From: Berryella intestinalis
Lineage (GTDB): Bacteria > Actinomycetota > Coriobacteriia > Coriobacteriales > Eggerthellaceae
Direction: 5' to 3'
DNA: 64,000 bases
Assembly (NCBI RefSeq): GCF_000814825.1
Contig: NZ_CP009302.1
Span: forward strand, 868,001-932,000
Position 1 is the stretch's first letter. Each line of letters begins with the position of its first letter. The notes under the pieces were generated by a model. That model was given only the letters and a program-made list of their open reading frames with translations, made no database searches and was not told the origin of the DNA. A program made the translations under genes and the position numbers. Below are positions 53,209 through 60,766 of this stretch, piece by piece.

Positions 53209-54878
53209 GATACAAACGCTCCTTCGTCTGCGGAACTGACAAGCTTCGCGTACTTGGCCAGCACGCCGTGGTTGTGCTTGGGGGGCAGCGGGACGAATGC
53301 GGCGCGGCGGCGCTCGAACTCCTCGTCGCTGATGTTGAGGTTGAGCGATCCGCCTTCGATGTCGACGGTGATGGAGTCGCCCTCCTCGATGAGCGCGATG
53401 GGGCCGCTCGCCGCCGCTTCGGGGCTGACGTGCCCGATGGCAGGTCCCTTGGTCGCGCCCGAGAAGCGCCCGTCGGTGAGCAGCGCCACGCTGGTCGACA
53501 GGCCCATGCCGACGATGGACGACGTGGGCGTGAGCATCTCGCGCATGCCGGGGCCGCCCTTGGGGCCCTCGTAGCGGATGACCACGACGTCGCCCGGGTT
53601 GATGCCGCCCGCGTTGATGCAGGCGCAGGCCTCCTCCTCGCTGTTGAACACGCGGGCGGGGCCCGTGTGGGTCATCATGGAGGGATCGACCGCCGACTTC
53701 TTCACGATGCCGCCTTTGGGAGCGAGGTTGCCGTGCAGCACGCGCAGCGCTCCCACCGGGGAAAACGGGTTCTCAGCCGTGCGGCAGACCTCGCCGTCGG
53801 CGGGCCTGGTGCAGGTTTTCAGGTACTCGTCGAGCGTTCCCATGCAGGTGAGCGCGGCGTGGTCCAGCTTGCCGGCGCGGTCGAGCTCGTGCATCACCAC
53901 GGGAACGCCGCCCACCTCGTAGAGATCCGACAAAGGCCGCGGGCCGGAGGGCTGCAGCTTCACCAGATGAGGCGTGGCCGCCGAGACGCGGTCCCAGTCG
54001 TCCATCGTGATGGGGTGTCCCGCCTGGCGCGCGATGGCGGTGAGGTGCAGCACCGTGTTGGTGGAGCCCCCGAACGCCATATCGCACGACATGGCGTTGT
54101 GGATGGCGGCCTCGCTGACGATGTCGCCGATGCGCACGTTCTTCTCGACGAGCTCCATCACCTTCATGCCCGCGTGCTTGGCCAGGCGGATGCGCTCGGA
54201 GTACACGGCCGGGATGGTTCCGTTGCCGGGCAGCGCGATGCCGAGGGCTTCGCACAGGCAGTTCATCGAGTTGGCGGTGAACATGCCCGAGCAGCTTCCG
54301 CAGGTGGGGCACGCCGTGTTCTCGAAGTACTTCAGCTCGGTCTCGGACAGCCTTCCCGCCTGCACGGCGGCCGCCCCGTCGAACAGCGTGTTCAGGTCGG
54401 TGGAAGGTCCGCATCCGCCCTGCTGCTTGCCGGCGAGCATGGGGCCTCCCGACACGAACACCGTGGGGATGTTCACGCGCAGGGCGCCCAAAACCATGCC
54501 GGGGACGACCTTGTCGCAGTTGGGGATGCACACGATGCCGTCGAACGCGTGGCCCTCGACGGCGCATTCCAGCGAGTCGGCGATGACGTCGCGGCTGACC
54601 AGCGAGTAGTGCATGCCGCGGTGGTTCATGGCGATGCCGTCGCACACTCCGATGGTCGAGATCTCGAAGGGGACGCCTCCGGCCATGTAGATGCCGGCCT
54701 TGACGGCGTCGGCGATCTTATCGAGGTTGTTGTGGCCGGGGATGATGTCGTTGCGCGAGTTGACGACGGCGATGAGCGGGCGGCCCATCTCCTCGTCGGT
54801 GACGCCGTCGGCTTTCAGCAGGCTGCGGTGCGGCGCGCGCATGACGCCCTGCGTGATCTGCGAGCTTCTCAAATCCAT
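53205..54878 (-). CDS. ilvD: Dihydroxy-acid dehydratase
   Basis: Iron-sulfur dehydratase, third step of valine and isoleucine synthesis. 557 residues with [21 protein letters not shown], the cluster cysteines in [12 protein letters not shown] and [17 protein letters not shown], and the C-terminal [19 protein letters not shown]-type block ([18 protein letters not shown]). First gene of the ilv operon, directly behind the T-box leader. GAGAGAGGTAG precedes the ATG. Confidence 0.97.
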   Translation of the reverse strand: MDLRSSQITQGVMRAPHRSLLKADGVTDEEMGRPLIAVVNSRNDIIPGHNNLDKIADAVKAGIYMAGGVPFEISTIGVCDGIAMNHRGMHYSLVSRDVIADSLECAVEGHAFDGIVCIPNCDKVVPGMVLGALRVNIPTVFVSGGPMLAGKQQGGCGPSTDLNTLFDGAAAVQAGRLSETELKYFENTACPTCGSCSGMFTANSMNCLCEALGIALPGNGTIPAVYSERIRLAKHAGMKVMELVEKNVRIGDIVSEAAIHNAMSCDMAFGGSTNTVLHLTAIARQAGHPITMDDWDRVSAATPHLVKLQPSGPRPLSDLYEVGGVPVVMHELDRAGKLDHAALTCMGTLDEYLKTCTRPADGEVCRTAENPFSPVGALRVLHGNLAPKGGIVKKSAVDPSMMTHTGPARVFNSEEEACACINAGGINPGDVVVIRYEGPKGGPGMREMLTPTSSIVGMGLSTSVALLTDGRFSGATKGPAIGHVSPEAAASGPIALIEEGDSITVDIEGGSLNLNISDEEFERRRAAFVPLPPKHNHGVLAKYAKLVSSADEGAFVS

Positions 54879-54928
54879 CGTGCTACCTCTCTCTTTCGCC
54901 CGGTTGCCGGCAAGCTGGCGACCGCAAT

Positions 54929-54961
54929 AAAAAATCCCGCAGCAGCAAGCCTGCTCGGGAC
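54929..54961 (-). terminator. Attenuator terminator of the ilv leader
   Basis: Minus strand: GTCCCG-AGCAG-GCTTG-CTGC-TG-CGGGA followed by TTTTTT. The stem has a small internal bulge and a six-base U-run, about 50 bases before ilvD. It is the expected off-state structure of the T-box leader. Confidence 0.85.
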
Positions 54962-55222
54962 CTCAGAGAGAACCAGCGGTATGTGGGTGCACCGCACCTG
55001 CAACGGTGCGGATCCGCTCGTTCAGACCTGTAACGGGGCCGCCGGCTCAGCTTACTGACCGCGCGGGCAGAGCGGATGTTGGCCGGTGCCTGCGCAGCGT
55101 TCAGAAGAACTGCTCGGAGGGGGCATTCGGAGCATTCACCATCGGCTTGCAGCAACCGCCGACTCTCTTGAAGATGAACTAGCTCGTACTGTCCTCGTCA
55201 TCGCATTTCGTGTAATGAACTG
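54929..55222 (-). promoter_or_regulatory. T-box riboswitch leader of ilvD-ilvBN-ilvC-leuA
   Basis: Read on the minus strand, the leader has a T-box Stem I: the AGTA of the specifier-loop S-turn (55187-55190), a TTCATC/GGTGAA helix, the distal AGAGAG (55163-55168) and the apical GGCGGTTGCTGCAAGCC loop. The 3' side reads GAAT-GCC-CCCTCC; by the usual GAAN-XXX rule the specifier is GCC (plus-strand 55122-55124), an alanine codon. A CCGCACC/GGTGCGG stem follows, then ACATACCGC where a UGGN-ACCGC T-box core is expected, then GGTCCC and the terminator. Assignment as a T-box is firm from Stem I; the specifier and the core deserve checking. A possible -10, TATACT, is at 55229-55234. Confidence 0.8.
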
Positions 55223-55299
55223 CTGCGAAGTATACGCCGCCCCCTCGGGGCGCGGTCGTGAAAATCGGGCGCACACAAGGGCAACACATCAGGGCGCTC

Positions 55300-55569
55300 T
55301 CACGCCTCTTTCATAACGCGCAGGATGGCGGCGTAGACGGCGTGCACGTGCTCGTCGTCGAGGGGCCCCTCGTTGGCCTCGGCGGTCTTCTCGAGGATCT
55401 CCTCTTCCCGCCGAGCGTCGAAGATGCCCAGGTGCTCGGCCGATTTGAGGTCGCGGATGGCAAGCGAGCGCCCGCAGCGCTCGTTCAGGAGCCGCACGAT
55501 CTCGCGGTCGATGCGGTCGATCTCGGCGCGGTTTCGCGCGATAGCCTCGAGGTTCTGGCTTTCAGGCAT
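55300..55569 (-). CDS. Chorismate mutase (AroQ class)
   Basis: Converts chorismate to prephenate. 89 residues, a single all-helical AroQ domain with RAEIDRIDREIVRLLNERC, the basic active-site block LAIRDLKSAEHLGIFDARREEEIL and a short C-terminal helix. No prephenate dehydratase or dehydrogenase domain is attached. It is 77 bases behind the DAHP synthase gene; paired CM and DAHPS genes can form regulated complexes, which is inference here. A GC-rich hairpin (55237-55256, CGCCCC/GGGGCG) lies behind it. Confidence 0.92.
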   Translation of the reverse strand: MPESQNLEAIARNRAEIDRIDREIVRLLNERCGRSLAIRDLKSAEHLGIFDARREEEILEKTAEANEGPLDDEHVHAVYAAILRVMKEA

Positions 55570-55646
55570 CGCAATCCCCTTTCCATTCGCGCTTGCGGTC
55601 CGGCGCTCCCCCGCCCGCGGCGATGCGGGCTTCGGGTTCCTGCTTC

Positions 55647-56447
55647 CTATACGACGGTTTTCCCCAACGCGGCGGCTATGGCGCGCAGCTCTTCGACCAG
55701 CGCTTCGAACTGCGGAAGCGACAGCTGCTGGGCGCTGTCCGACTTCGCGGCCCGCGGGTTCGGGTGCACTTCAACCATGATGCTGTCGGCCCCGGCCGCG
55801 ATGGCGGCTTTTGCCAGGGACGGCACCAGGTCGCGTTGGCCGGCTGCGTGGGACACGTCCACGCACACCGGCATGGTGGACAGCTTGTGGATCACGGGCA
55901 CGGCAGAAATGTCCAGCGTGAAGCGGGTGGCGGTCTCGAAGGTGCGCAGGCCGCGCTCGCACAAAACGATGTTGTGATTGCCCTCCATGGACAGGTAGTC
56001 GCTTGCGGCCAGCCATTCTTCGATGGTTCCGGCGAACCCCCGTTTGAACAGCACCATCTTCTGAGACTGCGCGGTCGCCTTCCCCACTTCGCGCAGCAGA
56101 CTGAAGTTCTGGAAGTTGCGCGCGCCGATCTGGATGCCGTCGACGTGGGAGTCGACCAGGCCCACGAGCTCGGTGTCCATCACCTCGGTGAGCGATTTCA
56201 GGCCGCGGGCCCGCGCGGAGTCGCGCATGATGCGCAGCCCCTCCTCGCCCAGGCCCTGGAACGAGTACGGGTTCGTGCGCGGCTTGTAGGCGCCGCCGCG
56301 GATCCACGTCAGCCCGAGGCCCTGGATGCACGCGGCCGCTTCGTCGAACTGCTCGAAGGACTCTACCGAGCACGGTCCGGCGAACAGCGTGACGGTATCG
56401 CCGCGCTGTCCCAGGTCGGGAAGCTTGTCGGCGGGATCCGGGCTCAT
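55647..56447 (-). CDS. aroF: 3-deoxy-7-phosphoheptulonate synthase
   Basis: First step of the shikimate pathway (PEP plus erythrose-4-phosphate). 266 residues, the short AroF/KDO8P-like type I-beta form without a regulatory ferredoxin-like or ACT domain. Motifs are LFAGPCSVESFEQF, IRGGAYKPRTNPYSFQGLG, QIGARNFQNF and VDVSHAAGQRDLV with metal ligands. Starts behind AAGGAGGAG. Precedes chorismate mutase in the same direction. Confidence 0.95.
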   Translation of the reverse strand: MSPDPADKLPDLGQRGDTVTLFAGPCSVESFEQFDEAAACIQGLGLTWIRGGAYKPRTNPYSFQGLGEEGLRIMRDSARARGLKSLTEVMDTELVGLVDSHVDGIQIGARNFQNFSLLREVGKATAQSQKMVLFKRGFAGTIEEWLAASDYLSMEGNHNIVLCERGLRTFETATRFTLDISAVPVIHKLSTMPVCVDVSHAAGQRDLVPSLAKAAIAAGADSIMVEVHPNPRAAKSDSAQQLSLPQFEALVEELRAIAAALGKTVV

Positions 56448-56559
56448 GGTCTCCTCCTTCGCGCGGTGTCGGCGGATCGGTTCGGCTCGCGCCTTCGGGA
56501 CGAAGGGCGCGGCGGCCAGGCGGGTGAAGCTCCTTGCAGTGTACCTCGTGCCCGCCCTC

Positions 56560-57537
56560 TTACTGGGCGAAACCTCCCAGAAGGACGCCGAAGTAGCCCA
56601 GCACGGCCAGGCCGATGAAGATGCGGTAGACGCCGAAGGCGGTGAAGTCGTGGCGCTTCACAAAGTTGACCAGGAACTTGATGGAGATGAGCGACACGAT
56701 GAAGGCGGTTGCGATGCCGACGCCGAAGATGGCCCACTCCCCTTGCGTGTAGTCGAAGCCGTGCTTCACGAACTTCAGGAGGCTCCAGCCGGCCATGATG
56801 GGGATGGCCAGGAAGAACGCGAACTCGGTGGCGATGGTGCGGGAGGTTCCCAGAAGCATGGAGCCGATGATGATGGAGCCGGAACGCGAGGTGCCCGGCA
56901 CGATGGCGAGGCTCTGGAAGACGCCGATGGCGAACGCCTTGCCAAGCGACAGCTCGTCGAAGGTGCGGACCTTCGAGATGACCTCGGAGGTGTCCTCGAC
57001 CTCCTTTTCGTCGGTCCATTTGAAGGAGCGGATACGCTGGCATTCGGTATCGCCGGGCTTGCAGGCGGCGTGGCGGCCGCGCGGGGCCTGGGCGTCGGCG
57101 ATGCGGCGGCGGTTGACGGCCTCCATGACGATGAAGACGACGCCGTAGACGATGAGCGCCGCGGCGACCACGATGTAACCCACCTTGCCGTTGTTCATCA
57201 CGTGCTGTTCGAACCAGTTGTCTAAAAGGATGCCCACGATGGCGGCCGGGATGGAGCCGACGACGATTTTCGCCCAGATGCCCCAGGTGGTTTTGCGCTC
57301 GGCCGGGGTCTTGCGGATGGCGAAGGGGTTGAGCTTGCGGAAGTAGGTGGTGATGACCGCGAGGATCGCCCCGAGCTGGATGACCACGAGGAACACGTCG
57401 TAGAACGCGGGCGAAACGTCGAGGCCGACGAACTGGTTCAGCAGCATCATATGCCCGGTCGACGAGACCGGCAGCCATTCGGTGATGCCCTCGACGATGC
57501 CGAACAGCAGGGCTTTCAGAAGTTCGATGAGATCCAT
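56560..57537 (-). CDS. uppP: Undecaprenyl-diphosphatase UppP with a central insertion
   Basis: Recycles the wall lipid carrier; also called BacA. 325 residues with the two active-site motifs GIVEGITEWLPVSSTGHM (about 13-30) and PGTSRSGSIIIGSMLLG (about 214-230). Compared with the usual 265-290 residues it has an insertion of some 45-50 hydrophilic residues (about 143-192, with DTECQRIRSFKWTDEKEVED) between membrane helices. Start at 57537 is the ATG matching family N-termini, seven bases behind AGTCACC; no strong ribosome site. Confidence 0.94.
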   Translation of the reverse strand: MDLIELLKALLFGIVEGITEWLPVSSTGHMMLLNQFVGLDVSPAFYDVFLVVIQLGAILAVITTYFRKLNPFAIRKTPAERKTTWGIWAKIVVGSIPAAIVGILLDNWFEQHVMNNGKVGYIVVAAALIVYGVVFIVMEAVNRRRIADAQAPRGRHAACKPGDTECQRIRSFKWTDEKEVEDTSEVISKVRTFDELSLGKAFAIGVFQSLAIVPGTSRSGSIIIGSMLLGTSRTIATEFAFFLAIPIMAGWSLLKFVKHGFDYTQGEWAIFGVGIATAFIVSLISIKFLVNFVKRHDFTAFGVYRIFIGLAVLGYFGVLLGGFAQ

Positions 57538-57911
57538 ATAGGTGACTTTCCTACCTCTTCGGTGGCGGTGCGCGGATTGCAAACGATAGACCATCCTAGC
57601 GCACCGAAGCCCTCCGGTGCGCTTCGGCGCGCATGGAGCATCAAAGCATCATGGGACGCGGCGCGCGGCTCCGTTTGCGGTTGCGCCGCGTCGGTAGACC
57701 AAGGCCCGCTTTTCGAGTTCGCTGTCGCACGCATCCCTTCCCCGCCTTGCGGCTGTGCCGCGCTGATGAAACGTTCGGACGAGCCGTCCACGGACCGCGT
57801 GCGCGGCTATAATGCTCGCAGGTATGTTTTGCGCGCCCGCGAGCCGGAAAGGGGCGGCGCGCTGCTTTTCGCCAAGCGGGGTGCTTGGCAGCGATTCGAG
57901 AAGGAGCCGTT
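57538..57911. other. Divergent intergenic region uppP / guaA
   Basis: 374 bases without a supportable gene. It holds a perfect eight-pair hairpin GCGCACCG / CGGTGCGC (57599-57622), a perfect TATAAT at 57808-57813 about 100 bases before guaA (no good -35 at proper spacing), and GC-rich leader sequence with several short repeats. No purine-riboswitch core is visible in the guaA leader. Confidence 0.5.
57808..57813 (+). promoter_or_regulatory. Likely -10 of guaA
   Basis: Perfect TATAAT in otherwise very GC-rich DNA; the -35 is weak or absent. Confidence 0.5.
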
Positions 57912-59504
57912 TTGTCTAACGAAGCCCAAAGCACGCAGAAGGTCGTCGTCCTCGATTTCGGGGCGCAGTACGGTCAGCTGATCGCGCGCCGCGTCCGCGA
58001 TCTGTCGGTGTATTCCGAGATCGTCCCCTGCGACGTTTCCGCCGACGAGCTGAGGCGGCTGAACCCGTCGGCTGTCATCTTGTCGGGCGGTCCGGCCAGC
58101 GTGTACGCCGAGGACGCCCCTAAGATCGATCCCGACGTGCTGAACCTGGGCGTTCCCGTGCTGGGCTTCTGCTACGGTCAGCAGATCATGGCGGTGACCT
58201 TGGGCGGCACCGTCGGGCATACCGAGAAGGGCGAGTACGGCGCGGCGCAGATCGTGCGCGAGGGCGACAGCTCGCTTCTGGGCGGCACGCCCGACGAGCA
58301 GACCGTGTGGATGAGCCATCGCGACGCGGTGAGCGAGGTTCCCGAGGGCTTCGTGGTGACGTCCCGAACCGAGACCTGCCCCGTCGCGTCCATGGAGTGC
58401 GCCGAGCGCAACCTGTACGCCACCCAGTTCCATCCCGAGGTGCGCCACACCCCCCACGGCAACGACATGCTGAAGAACTTCCTGTTCAAGATCTGCGGCC
58501 TCGAGGCCAACTGGAACATGGACAGCATCATCGAAGAGAGCGTGACGGCCATCCGCGAGAAGGTCGGCGGCGATCGCGTGATCCTGGGGCTGTCCGGCGG
58601 CGTTGACTCCAGCGTGGTGGCCGCGCTGTGCGCGCGTGCGATCGGCAAGCAGCTGACGTGCGTGTTCGTGAACCACGGTCTGCTGCGCAAAAACGAGCCC
58701 GAAGAGGTCGAGGAAGTGTTCACCAGGCAGTTCGACGTGGATTTCGTGCACGTGCATGCCGAGGAGCGCTATGCCGAGCTTCTGGCGGGCGTGACCGACC
58801 CCGAGCAGAAGCGCAAGATCATCGGCTCGCAGTTCTGGAACGAGTTCTTCAGCGTCGCGCAGGACCTCGACGGCGTGAAGTTCTTGGCGCAGGGCACGAT
58901 CTATCCCGACATCATCGAGAGCGGCGCGCGCAAGACGGGCGGCAAGGCGTCCACCATCAAGAGCCACCACAACCTCATCCCCTTCCCCGACGGGGTTCAC
59001 TTCGATCTGATCGAGCCGCTGGACCGCTTCTTCAAAGACGAGGTGCGTGCGCTGGGAACCGCGCTGGGCCTGCCCGACCACATCGTGCATCGCCAGCCTT
59101 TCCCCGGCCCTGGTCTGGCCATTCGCATCATCGGGGCGGTCGATCCCGAGAAGCTGGAGATTCTGAAGAACGCGGATGCGATCGTGCGCGAGGAGCTGGA
59201 TGCGTACAACGCGCGCCTGTTCGAGGAGACCGGAGAGCGCAACGGCGAGCACAGCGTGTGGCAGTATTTCGCGGTGCTGCCCGACGTGAAGAGCGTGGGC
59301 GTGATGGGCGACGAGCGCACGTACGCGCGGCCGGTTATCCTGCGCGCGGTGGAGTCGAGCGACGCCATGACCGCCGACTGGGCGAAGCTCCCCTACGACG
59401 TGCTGGCCCGTATTTCTGGGCGCATCGTGGCCGAGGTGCCGGGCGTGAACCGCGTGGCGTACGACATCACCAGCAAACCCCCCGCGACGATCGAGTGGGA
59501 GTAG
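57912..59504 (+). CDS. guaA: GMP synthase (glutamine-hydrolysing)
   Basis: Converts XMP to GMP. 530 residues: class I amidotransferase domain (VVVLDFGAQYGQLIARRV, catalytic Cys in LGFCYGQQIM, His in ATQFHPEV), ATP pyrophosphatase P-loop GLSGGVDSSVVAAL (about 227-240) and the dimerisation domain ending in the conserved KPPATIEWE. TTG start at 57912 is preceded by AAGGAG with five-base spacing. The 3' end is intact although a mobile element begins just after it; guaA 3' ends are known integration sites for genomic islands. Confidence 0.97.
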   Translation: MSNEAQSTQKVVVLDFGAQYGQLIARRVRDLSVYSEIVPCDVSADELRRLNPSAVILSGGPASVYAEDAPKIDPDVLNLGVPVLGFCYGQQIMAVTLGGTVGHTEKGEYGAAQIVREGDSSLLGGTPDEQTVWMSHRDAVSEVPEGFVVTSRTETCPVASMECAERNLYATQFHPEVRHTPHGNDMLKNFLFKICGLEANWNMDSIIEESVTAIREKVGGDRVILGLSGGVDSSVVAALCARAIGKQLTCVFVNHGLLRKNEPEEVEEVFTRQFDVDFVHVHAEERYAELLAGVTDPEQKRKIIGSQFWNEFFSVAQDLDGVKFLAQGTIYPDIIESGARKTGGKASTIKSHHNLIPFPDGVHFDLIEPLDRFFKDEVRALGTALGLPDHIVHRQPFPGPGLAIRIIGAVDPEKLEILKNADAIVREELDAYNARLFEETGERNGEHSVWQYFAVLPDVKSVGVMGDERTYARPVILRAVESSDAMTADWAKLPYDVLARISGRIVAEVPGVNRVAYDITSKPPATIEWE

Positions 59505-59616
59505 CCGAAAGGCTATTTCGAGGCGTCGAATTTCCGTCCGCTGAGTACCGCAGAGTGTCGCAGCGTACGGAAGAAACGCAAAGCCCCCAGCAACTTTGGG
59601 GAGTAAATTGAGCGAG

Positions 59617-59655
59617 ATACCCCCGATTTCCACTTGGAATCGGGGGTATTTTTTA
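59617..59655 (+). terminator. Terminator downstream of guaA
   Basis: ATACCCCCGATT / AATCGGGGGTAT, 12 perfect pairs, followed by TTTTTT. Very strong; it ends the guaA transcript inside the repeat region, just after the first repeat. Confidence 0.9.
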
Positions 59656-59941
59656 TGCTTTTGACCTGCTGTTTTAGGAAGTTTTACTCCTAATTGCCGT
59701 ACAGGACGGACACGGCGGCACCCAGCGGACGGGGAGTAAAAGGTTCGTTGAGGGAGTAAATTGTCCCAGTTGCCTGTCCCAGTGGGGCAAAACGGACCCC
59801 AAAACTCAACTGAAACTCAACGGGATGAAATATGGTGGCTTTTCAGCAAAACCGCAGGTCAACAATGGGGAGTAAAAATTTACTCCCCCAAGCGATTTCA
59901 TCGGCTTCAGCACGCTTCGAATGGTGGGTTTCAGGTATAGG

Positions 59942-59987
59942 AAAAGCAGGTGTTTTACTCCCAATTGCGGGGGTAAAGCCACCTGCT
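59942..59987 (-). terminator. Terminator of the repressor gene
   Basis: Inverted repeat AGCAGGTG (59945-59952) / CACCTGCT (59980-59987) with extra TTTAC/GTAAA pairing inside. On the minus strand it is followed by TTTTCC. It includes one of the GGAGTAAA copies. Confidence 0.6.
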
Positions 59988-60010
59988 CGCGTTTCAGTAA
60001 ATATTTACTC

Positions 60011-60424
60011 CTAGAATTTGGCCTTCCAGTCGGCGTATTCCTCCGATGTGATCTCGCCGGATTCCAGCTCGTTTCGCTTCGCGGCCCAGGCCTTGAGCAT
60101 CTGGGTCGTCTTGGGCGCCTTCTCGGCAGACGCGTCGATAGAAAGACCAGAGCCATCCTCAGCGGGCACGATTCCGAACTCATCCTCCAGCTGCAGAAGG
60201 AGGCCCAGGAGGTCACGGGCGTTCTCCACGCCGAAGTCCTTCAGGGCAAGCGGAGAGATGTCGAGGGCTTCGGCGATGGCTTCCACCTGAGGCTGCTTGG
60301 GAGTCCTGAAATCCGTCTCGTAATGGCGGATCGCGCCCTCGGAGACGCCGATCCTCTCACCCAGCTCCCCCTGGTAGAGCCCGCGCAGCTTGCGGTAGTG
60401 CCTGATCTTCTCGCCAGTCGTCAT
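60011..60424 (-). CDS. Cro/C1-type HTH repressor
   Basis: 137 residues. An HTH_3 domain fills the N-terminus (KIRHYRKLRGLYQGELGERIGVSEGAIRHYETDFRTP), followed by a helical region (ALDISPLALKDFG) and a C-terminal part of unknown fold. The last residues, NELESGEITSEEYADWKAKF, look like the SHOCT-type short helix pair. Start at 60424 is behind AGGAGGGA. It faces the excisionase-integrase operon across a 135-base region with three 16-base operator-like repeats and is the likely switch regulator of the element. Confidence 0.9.
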   Translation of the reverse strand: MTTGEKIRHYRKLRGLYQGELGERIGVSEGAIRHYETDFRTPKQPQVEAIAEALDISPLALKDFGVENARDLLGLLLQLEDEFGIVPAEDGSGLSIDASAEKAPKTTQMLKAWAAKRNELESGEITSEEYADWKAKF

Positions 60425-60452
60425 CTTCCCTCCTGAAAATCTAAACCTCGTA

Positions 60453-60481
60453 ATTCTAGCACCGTACGTAAACGTACGCAA
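60453..60481 (-). promoter_or_regulatory. Promoter of the repressor gene
   Basis: Minus strand: TTGCGT (60476-60481), 17 bases, TAGAAT (60453-60458). Operator 1 fills the spacer. Confidence 0.7.
60463..60478. promoter_or_regulatory. Operator 1, CGTACG-TAAA-CGTACG
   Basis: Perfect 6-bp half-sites with a four-base centre, in the repressor promoter spacer. Confidence 0.7.
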
Positions 60482-60485
60482 TTTC

Positions 60486-60514
60486 TTGACAGTACGAAAC
60501 CGGACGATTATGAT
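60486..60514 (+). promoter_or_regulatory. Promoter of the xis-int operon, with operator 2 in the spacer
   Basis: TTGACA (60486-60491), 17 bases, TATGAT (60509-60514). The imperfect operator AGTACG-AAAC-CGGACG (60491-60506) covers the spacer, so repressor binding should block it. Confidence 0.8.
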
Positions 60515-60528
60515 TCGCTCATATATAA

Positions 60529-60544
60529 CGTACATATTCGTACG
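60529..60544. promoter_or_regulatory. Operator 3, CGTACA-TATT-CGTACG
   Basis: One mismatch to the operator 1 consensus; lies in the xis leader, just before its ribosome site. Confidence 0.65.
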
Positions 60545-60559
60545 ATGTTAGGAGGACAA

Positions 60560-60766
60560 ATGAACCAGGAAGAAGGCAAGCCAACCATGCTCAACGCCGA
60601 GCAGGTCGCACAGAGGCTGAACATGTCGAAAGGGTTCGCCTACAAGATCATCCAGGAGATGAACGAGGAGCAGATCAAGAAGGGTCGCGCTGTGGTCAAG
60701 GGCCGCGTCCGCTCTGATCATTTCGAGGCAAGATTCTTTGCCGGTGATGAAGATGCCCGTATATAG
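60560..60766 (+). CDS. Excisionase-like HTH protein
   Basis: 68 residues with an N-terminal winged-HTH of the excisionase/AlpA type (LNAEQVAQRLNMSKGFAYKI) and the C-terminal KGRVRSDHFEARFFAG wing seen in Xis proteins of Gram-positive elements. Starts at the ATG behind TAGGAGGACAA rather than at an ATG 15 bases upstream, which lies inside operator 3. Overlaps the integrase start, so the two are translationally coupled. Confidence 0.85.
   Translation: MNQEEGKPTMLNAEQVAQRLNMSKGFAYKIIQEMNEEQIKKGRAVVKGRVRSDHFEARFFAGDEDARI

Larger units (their letters stand above)
59598..60011. repeat. Array of eight GGAGTAAA-type repeats (candidate integrase arm sites)
   Basis: Within 415 bases the motif GGAGTAAA occurs eight times. 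Forward copies: 59599-59607, 59731-59741, 59752-59760, 59867-59877. Inverted copies: 59682-59690, 59879-59888, 59953-59962, 60004-60011. The fifth and sixth face each other as a near-perfect palindrome centred on 59877. The second and seventh extend to 19 matching bases bar two (GTTTTACTCC-Y-AATTGC). The guaA stop context (GGGAGTAG, 59497-59504) resembles the motif. Repeats of this kind beside a tyrosine integrase normally bind integrase or excisionase. Otherwise 59505-60010 has no gene I can support. Confidence 0.75.

Noticed and set aside
55085-55115. GAAC-GCT on the minus strand (in CTTCTGAACGCTGCG) as an alternative specifier
   Set aside because: It lies after the closing helix of Stem I, in the Stem I/III linker, not opposite the AGTA of the S-turn.
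57814-57911. Purine-type riboswitch in the guaA leader
   Set aside because: No paired P1 with the conserved TATA and GTTTCTACC-like core could be found.
59741-59820. Short direct repeats TGTCCCAGT and AAACTCAAC as a CRISPR remnant
   Set aside because: Only two copies each, without regular spacers; they look like local duplications in the integration region.
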